41,434 nt of DNA from positions 1-41,434 of the forward strand of contig CALFWO010000061.1 of the NCBI GenBank assembly GCA_937928045.1, written 5' to 3'. The DNA comes from an uncultured Saprospiraceae bacterium. GTDB taxonomy: Bacteria > Bacteroidota > Bacteroidia > Chitinophagales > Saprospiraceae. The position numbers were made by a program, and so were the translations under genes. This document shows, piece by piece, positions 10,103-18,536 of this stretch (its first letter is position 1; each line of letters starts with the position of its first letter). Below the pieces are notes generated by a model. It searched no databases. It had not been told where the DNA came from and was given only the letters and a program-made list of their open reading frames with translations.

Positions 10103-10729
10103 TTAAAACATGCAACCTTCTAATTTCACTATTTCGCCTGTTCCAATATCATCTTCAGAATAATTTCTTTCGATTGGAGTAAAAATAGATAACGAGCCAT
10201 CAGAGCTTGAAAAATGGAGTAAGCCATTTATTACTTCATATTTGTAAGTTACAGAATGTTCAATCTCTTCACTTTCCCCGTAGTAATCATAACCAAACCA
10301 AAATATATCCTCCTCATCTCTTTTAATATTTATATTCCATTTCTCACCACTATAATTTGTTTCACCTATTTTCCATCCTTCACAATAAGAAGTATCAATT
10401 CCATAGTTAAAAAAAGAAATGAAATAAACATTACCTGAAAAATTTGAAAATCTTATGTCAGAAAAATCGGTAGGATAATTGTTTGCAACTTCCCAGGTGG
10501 TCTCATCATATTTATTCAAAAAACGACAAAACTTTCTTCCCCAACCCGGACCACAATAGGATACCACAGATGGATCCAAAAATGGATACTGTCTTCCACT
10601 AGCATCAGTAACAACATCTTGATCTACAAGTCCAGATCCTGACGGTGGACTGGAGTTAATTGGCTCAAGGTCACTATTCGAGCAAGAAAACAGAACTACC
10701 AATAAAAGTATAACAAGTAACTTGTTCAT
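10103..10729 (-). CDS. Hypothetical lipoprotein
   Basis: The start at ATG 10729 gives 208 residues; a GTG three codons upstream is less likely. The N-terminus MNKLLVILLLVVLFSC is a lipoprotein signal with the acylated cysteine at residue 16, followed by a Ser/Asn/Pro-rich spacer. The rest is rich in aromatic and acidic residues (FWFGYDYYGESEE) and probably beta-structured; a WGRKFCRF segment and several cysteines are visible. I do not recognise a domain. It is convergent with the PL1-like gene (24 bp between stops) and lies opposite to its neighbours. Confidence 0.7.
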   Translation of the reverse strand: MNKLLVILLLVVLFSCSNSDLEPINSSPPSGSGLVDQDVVTDASGRQYPFLDPSVVSYCGPGWGRKFCRFLNKYDETTWEVANNYPTDFSDIRFSNFSGNVYFISFFNYGIDTSYCEGWKIGETNYSGEKWNINIKRDEEDIFWFGYDYYGESEEIEHSVTYKYEVINGLLHFSSSDGSLSIFTPIERNYSEDDIGTGEIVKLEGCMF

Positions 10730-11170
10730 TGAGAACACATTTCTTCAAATCTACGCATTTTCCATCAAAAATGTATTTACCACGTAGGCAATTTCGGAAT
10801 ATCCTATTTATCGTTTTAATTATAGGTTTCGGGTATTAATCATGCTAAACGATATGACGAAAATCACATTATTGACATGAACATTTCCATATGCAGATCA
10901 TTATTGTAAAACAAGGTTCGTTTTTTATTCAAAGACTAGTGAGCAGGCTACTACTTTAAATTAGTCGAATGACCATTTAGCAGAAATATTTTGTACCAGA
11001 GCTTTTTCTATTGGGTGGGTTAAAGCGCTAAAGATTATATAACAAATCACCTTATACTTCTGCGATTTAGCCATTCGTTAGAATTTTATTTACAACGATA
11101 AATTAATCCTTAACGTAAAATATTTTAACTTGAGAACAGATACAACAGAACTCAAATTAAAACTAACGTC
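10730..11170. other. Divergent intergenic region
   Basis: About 440 bp separate the lipoprotein (leftward) and the VCBS protein (rightward), so it should hold both promoters. I see no good TAnnTTTG box, strong hairpin or repeat and no coding potential. Confidence 0.5.
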
Positions 11171-12595
11171 ATGTTAAAGTATAACATTTTTTTTGGTCTT
11201 CTTTTATTCGTAACCTTTTCATATTCACAAATTAGTTTTGAAGAATCTACTTCTATTGAAATTGATGGATTCTGGTATTTTGGTACTATTGATTTTGCAG
11301 ATATTGATGGAGATAACGACCTCGATCTATTAATTGGAGGAAGAGATAATAACAACGACGTATTGACAAAATTATACACTAATGATGGATCCGGTATTTT
11401 CACCGAAAAAGTAAATCAACCACTGGCTTACTATTTTCAAGGGAATTCAAATTTTGCCGATATAGATGGTGATGGAGATGAGGATATTTTTCTTGCAGGG
11501 TCTTGGGGCGGAAAGGCGCGAATGTATAAAAATGATGGGGAGGGTAATTTTAGCGAGATTCAAAATACACCGTTTTTTGGATTCTCCTACAACGCAAATG
11601 TTTTTATGGATATTGACAATGATAATGATTTAGACCTTTTAATTTCTGGTCGTCAAGACAGCGATTTTAGTCCAATAACCCGATTGTATAAAAATGATGG
11701 AAAAGGAAATTATACGGTGGTTTCTGGAACTCAATTAGAAAATTTAAGACGAAGTACAGGAGCACATGCTGATGTGGACGGAGATAATGACATGGATCTT
11801 ATAATTGCAGGTGAAAATATTGGAGATACTGACATTACAAAGTTATACCTGAACGACGGAAATGGAAATTTCACACCGTCTTCTAATAATCAATTCCATG
11901 CCATCCTTGATGGCTCAATTAAATTTGCAGATGTTGATAATGACAACGATCAAGATGTGTTCATAATCGGATCTTCAGACTCAAAACTTTATCTAAATGA
12001 TGGTTATGGTAATTTCTCCGAAAAATTAAATACCTCGTTTAGTGGTTCAAAAATGGACATTGCTGATGTGGATGGAGACGACGACATTGATATCGTATTT
12101 CTTGGGACTGAAGAAAGTGTTCTTTACACAAATGATGGACAAGGAAACTTCCAAGAAATAGTTGCGACTCCTTTTAAAGCCACTAGTATTGGCAATATCA
12201 AATTTGCAGATGTTGATGGAGACAATGATCCGGACATATTAATTACAGGCCGTGAAAATGGAACAGATACCCAAATCACAAAACTGTATATAAATAATGG
12301 AATTACATTAACTACATTACATATTTCTAACCTAGATTTGAACGAATTGACGCTATTCCCAAATCCTTCAGCCTCTAATAATTTAAAAATTAAATTTAAT
12401 TTTAATGAAAATACAAATGCGCAGCTAAATGTTTATAACACTGAAGGATATCAATTATTAAGTCAGAAAATTGAAACATCAAGTAATGAACAAATCATAT
12501 CATTGAACACCAGTCAATTCCCAGCTGGTAAATACATTGTTGAAATCAAACAAGGTGTAAATTCAGCCTTTGGAAAATTTATAAAGACCAACTAA
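11171..12595 (+). CDS. Secreted FG-GAP/VCBS-repeat protein with T9SS tail
   Basis: The 474-residue protein has a signal peptide (about 1-19, ending FSYSQ) and at least seven repeats carrying the calcium-binding acidic pattern, for example DIDGDNDLDLLIGG, DIDGDGDEDIFLAG, DVDNDNDQDVFIIG and DVDGDNDPDILITG. Each is followed by TKLYxNDGxGNF. This matches FG-GAP/VCBS beta-propeller repeats. The C-terminus is a T9SS type A tail (LTLFPNPSASNN ... FPAGKYIVEIKQ). Such proteins usually bind ligands at the cell surface; no catalytic residues are evident. It is 71 bp upstream of the beta-helix enzyme in the same direction and could share its transcript. Confidence 0.85.
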   Translation: MLKYNIFFGLLLFVTFSYSQISFEESTSIEIDGFWYFGTIDFADIDGDNDLDLLIGGRDNNNDVLTKLYTNDGSGIFTEKVNQPLAYYFQGNSNFADIDGDGDEDIFLAGSWGGKARMYKNDGEGNFSEIQNTPFFGFSYNANVFMDIDNDNDLDLLISGRQDSDFSPITRLYKNDGKGNYTVVSGTQLENLRRSTGAHADVDGDNDMDLIIAGENIGDTDITKLYLNDGNGNFTPSSNNQFHAILDGSIKFADVDNDNDQDVFIIGSSDSKLYLNDGYGNFSEKLNTSFSGSKMDIADVDGDDDIDIVFLGTEESVLYTNDGQGNFQEIVATPFKATSIGNIKFADVDGDNDPDILITGRENGTDTQITKLYINNGITLTTLHISNLDLNELTLFPNPSASNNLKIKFNFNENTNAQLNVYNTEGYQLLSQKIETSSNEQIISLNTSQFPAGKYIVEIKQGVNSAFGKFIKTN

Positions 12596-12666
12596 ATTGG
12601 TATAATAAAATTTAATACTCCTAGAAGCATATGGAATAACATAAAATTACTTTTGACCTTCTAATT

Positions 12667-14325
12667 ATGTGGCAAATTAAATTACTCATTTTACAGATCC
12701 TTTTCAGTACTGTCACCATAGTGCATAGTCAAGACCTTCCAGATATTCTTGATGATACAAAAGTCAAGGATGCTTATTTTCTTCCTGACTACAGCTTTGC
12801 TGGATATCACAACGGTCTGAAAAATATTCCTGATCCTGCCGGGAAAATTGTGAATGCCTTGGATTATGGCGTAATATCAAATGATGGTCTTGATGATTCG
12901 AAAGCACTAATTTTAGCCATAAAGGAAGCTTCAAAGTTTTCTGGAAAAGTCATTTTAAAACTGCCTCCTGGAAGATTAATTATCAGTGATATCATTTATT
13001 TGGAGCGAAGTAATTTTGTGATTCGCGGAGCAGGTACTGATAAGAGTGGTACTGAATTGTATTTCCCAAGGCCATTAATGTATTGCAAAGATCCTATTGA
13101 ATTAAAAGAGTTGAGAGCTTACCTTATTGAGTTAAATAAAAGACAACGTGAAAAAGAAAAAAACATAGACTTACCATTTTCTCAATATGCTTGGTCAGGC
13201 GGATTTATATGGACGAAGGCAACCAATACAAGAGTAAAATCTTATCTTCCGAAATATAATAAACCTTACAATGTTTTAGCCAAAATAGTATCTGGGAAGA
13301 GAGGAGAATTTGTACTACAGACTTCAAAGATATTTGATTTGAAAATTGGGGATGTAGTAGAGCTTCAATTATTTAATAAAAAAGGAGCGCATGGAGAAAT
13401 GATTTCTGATTTGTATCCAGATGCGGAATTAAAAGTTGGATCCCATCATTGGAACTTCCCTGATTTGCCTCTCGTGAAGCAGCAGGTTGAAATTTTAAAA
13501 ATCCAGGGAAATTTTATAACGATAAATGCACCTATTACAATTGATATTAAACCATCCTACTCTGCACAGTTAGTAGAGTGGACACACCTTAAAGAGGTAG
13601 GAATAGAAAACTTTAAAATAACCTTTCCTAATTCACCTAGAATTGCACATCACGTAGAACAAGGATTCAATGCAATATACTTAACTCGTATTTATAATGG
13701 ATGGGTTAAAAATATTGAAATTGAAAACGCTGATAGTGGTATTTTAACTGAAGAAATTGCCAATGTAACAATGAGCAATATAAAAACTAAAGGGAAGCAC
13801 TATGCGCATTATACAGTGATGATGCAAGGAACCTACAATGTTTTGGCAGAAAGAATAAGTGTGTGTAATAAGGCAGAGCACCCTTTAAGCTTTAATACCT
13901 TTTCTACAAAGAGTGTATACTCAAATTGTGAAATTTTAGTTGACCCCATTTTGGATCAGCATTCTGGTGCTAATCATCAGAATCTATTTGATAATATTAG
14001 AGTCCTCGTTAATCCAAAAACCAATACTTCTTATCCATTATTTGCTGGAGGCGGAGCTGGCTACTGGAAACCTTCACATGGTGCTTTTAGTACGTTTTGG
14101 AACATTGATGTTCAGTTCCCAGATGACTTCGATCCTAGACTGCCGATCAATTTAGACGGAATGAAGGATGGTCCTCACGCAAGATTAATTGGGATTAAAG
14201 CAAATAAAAAAATTACCGTATCCTATGAACCAAAAGCATATTTAGACAGAATTAATCAAGATGTTCGCAAAGCTCCGTCACTTTATCAATTTCAACTACA
14301 AAAACGACTAAAGTTATTAAAATAG
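12667..14325 (+). CDS. Secreted right-handed beta-helix (pectate-lyase-superfamily) protein, possible polysaccharide lyase
   Basis: This 552-residue protein has a signal peptide (about 1-21, ending VHSQ) and no T9SS tail, so it is probably periplasmic or released another way. Residues about 60-120 (NALDYGVISNDGLDDSKALI, KLPPGRLIISDII, NFVIRGAGTDKSGTELYF) match the start of the pectate-lyase superfamily domain (Pfam Pectate_lyase_3 type). Later strands continue the helix (HVEQGFNAIYLTRIYNGWVK, IENADSGILTEEIANVTMSN). A long insertion around 125-245 is rich in basic and aromatic residues. I cannot assign a CAZy family. Its place between a VCBS protein and an M43 protease, upstream of GH88, suggests a role in uronan breakdown. 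Confidence 0.7.
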   Translation: MWQIKLLILQILFSTVTIVHSQDLPDILDDTKVKDAYFLPDYSFAGYHNGLKNIPDPAGKIVNALDYGVISNDGLDDSKALILAIKEASKFSGKVILKLPPGRLIISDIIYLERSNFVIRGAGTDKSGTELYFPRPLMYCKDPIELKELRAYLIELNKRQREKEKNIDLPFSQYAWSGGFIWTKATNTRVKSYLPKYNKPYNVLAKIVSGKRGEFVLQTSKIFDLKIGDVVELQLFNKKGAHGEMISDLYPDAELKVGSHHWNFPDLPLVKQQVEILKIQGNFITINAPITIDIKPSYSAQLVEWTHLKEVGIENFKITFPNSPRIAHHVEQGFNAIYLTRIYNGWVKNIEIENADSGILTEEIANVTMSNIKTKGKHYAHYTVMMQGTYNVLAERISVCNKAEHPLSFNTFSTKSVYSNCEILVDPILDQHSGANHQNLFDNIRVLVNPKTNTSYPLFAGGGAGYWKPSHGAFSTFWNIDVQFPDDFDPRLPINLDGMKDGPHARLIGIKANKKITVSYEPKAYLDRINQDVRKAPSLYQFQLQKRLKLLK

Positions 14326-14583
14326 ATGTTCTTTAATTACTTATGCATTAAATAAAATGTCAGAAAATATTTAGCAATTAATAATAACGTAGTATTTGAT
14401 TATTATTTATTATCGTTTCGAATTTACCTCGATGCCATGTAAAATTTTTTATTTCGTAGTTATAGTAACTAGAAAATCCCAGTAACTCTTCTTGGTATAA
14501 AAGACATTAACCGCATTCGATGTTTTATAGAATTTCAGTAAAGTATCTGATTAATTTACATCTGTTCATTTGATAGGCAGTTT

Positions 14584-14632
14584 CCACATTAAAATATTAT
14601 ACCATTAATAGGGTATAAACATTTTAATGTGG
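14584..14632. repeat. Long two-tier inverted repeat (12 + 7 bp)
   Basis: CCACATTAAAAT at 14584-14595 pairs perfectly with ATTTTAATGTGG at 14621-14632. Inside it TTATACC (14597-14603) pairs with GGTATAA (14612-14618) around an eight-base loop, with one unpaired base on the left and two on the right. It is about 260 bp after the beta-helix gene. There is no T-run, so it is not a standard intrinsic terminator. Confidence 0.85.
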
Positions 14633-14655
14633 TACAGAAAATGACAGGTTATTTA

Positions 14656-14672
14656 CAGATAAATAATATCTG
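14656..14672. repeat. Short hairpin, 6-bp stem
   Basis: CAGATA at 14656-14661 pairs with TATCTG at 14667-14672 around a five-base loop. It follows the long inverted repeat by 23 bases. Confidence 0.5.
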
Positions 14673-14721
14673 AACTTGCCAATATGATAAAATAAGCCTT
14701 ATTTCGCTCTTTAATTGCTCG

Positions 14722-14761
14722 ATTTAATCAATGCTATTGTAATGCATTGACAAGATTAAAT
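14722..14761. repeat. Two-tier inverted repeat (8 + 5 bp)
   Basis: ATTTAATC at 14722-14729 pairs with GATTAAAT at 14754-14761. Directly inside, AATGC (14730-14734) pairs with GCATT (14744-14748), leaving a five-base bulge on the right arm and a nine-base loop. It is about 120 bp upstream of the M43 protease gene. Confidence 0.7.
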
Positions 14762-14878
14762 ACTTAAATTCAATTCAGGATGAAAATAAATTTCTTGAAT
14801 TACAAGGTTTACTGCTATTTATTTATGTATTCGAATAGTATTTATTGCAATTATTTTTTTTTAGAATAAACATGGACT

Positions 14879-17800
14879 ATGAAAAATATCTTTGGAACAT
14901 TAAGTTTCTTTCTTTTAATTTCTATCTATTTACCTGCTAACCTAAATGGTCAGTCTTCAACAGAAAATGCAATTGAACTTAATTGTGTGACTCATGAATT
15001 TCATAGTCAACAACATCAAAATAACCCAGAATACCGCGAGAGCATACTAGAGAATGAGTCCTACATTCTAAGGAATAGTGAAAGACAAAGTTTCCTTTCG
15101 AGAAATAACAACACCACTTATACTATTCCGGTTGTTGTGCATTTGTTTCATCGAGGTAACTTGGAAGTTTCACAGAATTTAATGCCAGACAGCAAAATTG
15201 AAGACGCCATTCAGAATTTGAATAACGATTTTAAGGGCTTGGCGATTCCTACTTTTGGAATCACTGGAGATACTCCGCAGGCCCTAGATATGGATATTGA
15301 ATTCTGTCTAGCGACCGAAGACCCTGCAGGTAATCCGACTACTGGTATTACTCGAACAGATGCTTCTGCAATTCCTGACTTTGTAGAATTAGGAATCAGT
15401 TACGAAAATATAACTCCTGGGGCTGATGCCAATTTGGTGAGAGACTTATCACGATGGCCAACTTCTGATTATTTGAATATCTGGTTAACTTATGAAGTGA
15501 ATGATGGTAACATAGGAGGATACGCCCAATTTCCTAACGGTGGTGAATATGATGGTGTGACGATATCGTATTTTTTTGTTGAAGGAACAGTTTTAACTCA
15601 CGAAGTTGGGCATTGGCTAAATCTTTTACATGTTTTTGCTGGAGATGCCAACGGGTCTCAATGTCCAGAAAATTCAGATTGTACAACTCAAGGTGACAAG
15701 GTTTGTGATACACCACCATTTAGAAGGGTAGAATGTATGACTGCGACTTGTAGCAATGCGCCGGAGGTATATAACTCTTCATATAATTTCATGGGATATT
15801 GCAGTCTACTAAATACTAGATTTACACAAGGTCAAAAAGATCGTATGATTGCAACACTAAATGGACCTATTAGGAGCCCGTTACTTTCTTCCTCAGGCTG
15901 CTCAGGTTCTATAAATCCATCCACAGTAGATAACGATAATGATGGCGTGATCTACGATGAAGATTGTGATGATAATGATCCAAATATTCCAACAGTTGCG
16001 GGTACTCCTTGTAATGATGAAAATAGTAATACTTCTGATGATGTAATTCTGGCGGATGGTTGTACTTGTCTTGGAACTACTGTGACCAATTGTAACATTT
16101 CGGTTAGTTCAGCTAATGGCGCAATAATCATCACAGGGATGAGTAATAACTCAAATACTAAAGTTTTTGATAGTAACATTATCTCAATTTGGCAATGTAA
16201 TCCATGGACAGGATCTCCATGTTCAAATTCCGAAACTATCACTGGGCTTAACATAGGAGAGACCTATTTTGTAAGTGTTGAATCAGATCAGTGTCAAGAA
16301 TGGATACAAATACTGGTGGAAGGTGGAGTAAACAGTAGCATAAGTATCAACTGCCCATCGGATTTAACACTTTCTGCCAACTCAGATAACCTTTTGATTT
16401 TAGATTGGGTTATTCCCAGTGCAATTTCTAATTGCCCAACGGGCGGTTTATCTTCAACACAGATTAGCGGTCCAACACCAGGAACTCAGGTTATCGCTAA
16501 CAATAGAACCTATACCGTTGTTTACGAATTTACAGATGATTGTGGAAACAGTAATACTTGTTCTTTTAAAGTTATAGAGCAAGCTTTTAATCCTTCTATT
16601 GACTTCATTTCTTGTCCAGATGATATCAGTATTGAAGCTACCTCCGATAATGGAGCTATAGTTGGTTGGGCCGCACCAATTGCGTCAACCAATTGTTCTG
16701 GTGGAGTGAGCATTAATCAATCTGCTGGACATCCTAACGGAGCATTATTTCCAATAGGAAATACTGAAATCGTTTTTCAAGGTTTAGCTGACTCGTGTAA
16801 TGCATCGACAAGCTGTGTATTCAATGTAACCGTCACCGAACCCAATAATTCGGTTTGTGATGTATCAGTTAGTTCAGTTAATGGTTTAATAATTATTAAT
16901 GGAATGACTAGTAATTCAAATACAAAAGTGTTCAACAGTAATATTGTTTCAGTCTGGAAATGCAACCCATGGACGGGTGCACCATGTTCAGATTATGAAA
17001 CTATTTCAGGACTTAATGTTGGAGAGACCTATTATATTAGCGTTGAGTCTGATTTGTGTCAAGAATGGATTCCTATAGTTGTTGAAGGCGCAGGAAATAA
17101 TGGCATTATTGTTAATTGTCCTTCAGATATTACCTTAACAGCGAACGATAATAACTTGGTAACCATGAACTGGGAAGTGCCCGAGGCAACTACTGGTTGT
17201 TCTTCAGGTGATTTAGTTATTACCCAAGTAAGTGGTCCTTTACTTGGAACTGAGCTGTTGGCGAATAATACCAATGACACCATAGGTTATGAATTTTCTG
17301 ATAACTGTAATAATTCAACCAGTTGTTCTTTTTCAGTTACGCTACAAGCTTTTCAACCAACAATAGATTTTTCTTTTTGTCCGGTCGATATCATAATAGA
17401 AGCAACATCTCTAAATGGGGCTATTGCAGACTGGTCTATTCCTACAATTACAACTAACTGTTCTGGTGGCGGAAATGTTATTCAAACAACAGGACCGGCC
17501 AATGGAAGCTTATTCCCTATTGGTACAACTGAGGTTAGATATCAAGGCTCAGCTAATACATGTAATATTACTAAAAACTGCATTTTTACCGTTACAGTTA
17601 TAGAACCAAATACAGGAACATGTAACGTAACTGTAAACTCCTCCAACAACTCCGTTGTAATTACGGGAATGACGAGTGACTCGAATACAAAATTATTTAA
17701 CAGCGATATTGTTCCTGTTTGGAAATGTAATCCTTGGACGGGTTCACCATGCTCAAATTCTGAAATTATATCTGGTTTGAATGTAGGAGAAACATATTTT

Positions 17801-18148
17801 TTAAGTGTTGTTTCTGATGTTTGTCAGGAATGGATTCCTGTAGTAATTGAAGACTCCAATTTCAGATATATCCAAAATCAAAATCGAAGAATTGTTGTAA
17901 ATAATGTTTTTCCTTTACCTGCAGAAGACTACATCATTATAGATTTATCCTCAAAAGAGACAATCGAACTTGAAGCCAAGGCTTACGATGCTCGAGGAAC
18001 TTTAGTAGATTGGAAAACCGTAAACCTAATAGATGGGCAAAACCTAGTAAAGTGGGATATAAGTCGATTGCCTTCGGGTTTTTATCAGATACTATTGGAC
18101 GTCGAAAATCATCATGAACCGATCCGGTTTTTAAAACAAAGATTATAA
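14879..18148 (+). CDS. Secreted M43-type (pappalysin/cytophagalysin) zinc metalloprotease with HYR repeats and T9SS tail
   Basis: The 1089-residue protein has a signal peptide (about 1-25). The M43 protease domain spans about 75-345: zinc motif HEVGHWLNLLH at residues 241-251 (ligands H241, H245, H251; catalytic E242), a Cys-rich loop (CPENSDCTTQGDKVCDTPPF) and the Met-turn YNFMGYC. An acidic calcium-binding segment follows (DNDNDGVIYDEDCDDNDPN). Residues 405-990 are repeats: a Cys-containing module with CNPWTGxPC occurs at 405, 660 and 915, with two HYR-like modules after each of the first two. The last 75 residues form a T9SS-type tail whose first motif is FPLPAED rather than YPNP, ending SGFYQILL. 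It may process surface proteins; substrate unknown. Confidence 0.88.
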   Translation: MKNIFGTLSFFLLISIYLPANLNGQSSTENAIELNCVTHEFHSQQHQNNPEYRESILENESYILRNSERQSFLSRNNNTTYTIPVVVHLFHRGNLEVSQNLMPDSKIEDAIQNLNNDFKGLAIPTFGITGDTPQALDMDIEFCLATEDPAGNPTTGITRTDASAIPDFVELGISYENITPGADANLVRDLSRWPTSDYLNIWLTYEVNDGNIGGYAQFPNGGEYDGVTISYFFVEGTVLTHEVGHWLNLLHVFAGDANGSQCPENSDCTTQGDKVCDTPPFRRVECMTATCSNAPEVYNSSYNFMGYCSLLNTRFTQGQKDRMIATLNGPIRSPLLSSSGCSGSINPSTVDNDNDGVIYDEDCDDNDPNIPTVAGTPCNDENSNTSDDVILADGCTCLGTTVTNCNISVSSANGAIIITGMSNNSNTKVFDSNIISIWQCNPWTGSPCSNSETITGLNIGETYFVSVESDQCQEWIQILVEGGVNSSISINCPSDLTLSANSDNLLILDWVIPSAISNCPTGGLSSTQISGPTPGTQVIANNRTYTVVYEFTDDCGNSNTCSFKVIEQAFNPSIDFISCPDDISIEATSDNGAIVGWAAPIASTNCSGGVSINQSAGHPNGALFPIGNTEIVFQGLADSCNASTSCVFNVTVTEPNNSVCDVSVSSVNGLIIINGMTSNSNTKVFNSNIVSVWKCNPWTGAPCSDYETISGLNVGETYYISVESDLCQEWIPIVVEGAGNNGIIVNCPSDITLTANDNNLVTMNWEVPEATTGCSSGDLVITQVSGPLLGTELLANNTNDTIGYEFSDNCNNSTSCSFSVTLQAFQPTIDFSFCPVDIIIEATSLNGAIADWSIPTITTNCSGGGNVIQTTGPANGSLFPIGTTEVRYQGSANTCNITKNCIFTVTVIEPNTGTCNVTVNSSNNSVVITGMTSDSNTKLFNSDIVPVWKCNPWTGSPCSNSEIISGLNVGETYFLSVVSDVCQEWIPVVIEDSNFRYIQNQNRRIVVNNVFPLPAEDYIIIDLSSKETIELEAKAYDARGTLVDWKTVNLIDGQNLVKWDISRLPSGFYQILLDVENHHEPIRFLKQRL
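16091..17855 (+). repeat. 765-bp (255-codon) super-repeat in the M43 protease
   Basis: Three copies of the CNPWTG module begin at 16091, 16856 and 17621, exactly 765 bp apart. Each of the first two is followed by two HYR-like modules (starting NCPSDLTLSAN and SCPDDISIEAT in unit 1, NCPSDITLTAN and FCPVDIIIEAT in unit 2). The third copy leads directly into the sorting tail. The DNA copies have diverged but no codon has been gained or lost. Confidence 0.9.
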
Positions 18149-18410
18149 ATTTATAATTATTTCTTCCGAGCTTGCCTTGTGATGCAAGTAGTTAGCTAGG
18201 ATTCAACTGGTAATATTACTTTGTGATTGTTAGGTTTATCGAGAGTATCAATATCAAATTAACATTATAAAAAATTTCTTAGGGACGAACACTAAAGCTA
18301 AGTAAGTTATTGTATTCCGATCTACATATTCGGATCATCTTTCGCTTATTGATATTTTGTTGATTTAAGATCATCAGTAATGCGTGACCAAAAGATGTGA
18401 ATTCGACTCC

Positions 18411-18437
18411 TGTTCTTTACAAAAACTGTAAAGAACA
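18411..18437. repeat. Perfect 10-bp inverted repeat
   Basis: TGTTCTTTAC and GTAAAGAACA flank a loop of AAAAACT. It has no T-run on either side. It is 263 bp past the M43 protease stop and 100 bp before the GH88 start. Confidence 0.7.
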
Positions 18438-18521
18438 CAATTGCTTTACCCAAAATAAGATATGTAGTATTAACGCAAAAATTATTCTGACACAGAATGA
18501 AGTAATATGCGAGATCTAAAC

Positions 18522-18529
18522 TATATTTG
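18522..18529 (+). promoter_or_regulatory. Putative Bacteroidota -7 box TATATTTG for GH88
   Basis: TATATTTG matches TAnnTTTG exactly and ends seven bases before ATG 18537. If used, transcription would begin at or very near the start codon. This also argues against the longer start at 18507. No clear -33 TTTG is seen at the expected spacing. Confidence 0.35.
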
Positions 18530-18536
18530 GTTCGAT

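Larger units (their letters stand above)
14326..14878. other. Structured 550-bp intergenic region
   Basis: There is no gene. Three consecutive inverted repeats lie within 180 bp (14584-14632, 14656-14672, 14722-14761), listed separately. The remainder is AT-rich leader of the metalloprotease gene. Confidence 0.6.
18149..18536. other. Intergenic region with a 10-bp hairpin
   Basis: No gene is supported. TGTTCTTTAC (18411-18420) pairs perfectly with GTAAAGAACA (18428-18437) around a seven-base loop. The preceding bases (GAATTCGACTCC, 18399-18410) resemble a tRNA T-loop, but no complete tRNA folds here. The end of the region holds the GH88 promoter-like box. Confidence 0.5.

Noticed and set aside
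15534-17603. Several 60-100 codon ORFs opposite or out of frame with the M43 protease
   Set aside because: They are shadows caused by the repetitive coding sequence and have no independent support.
18391-18437. tRNA-like 3' end (T-loop-like GAATTCGACTCC followed by a stem)
   Set aside because: The T-stem does not pair and no acceptor or anticodon arm can be found upstream, so it is only reported as a hairpin.
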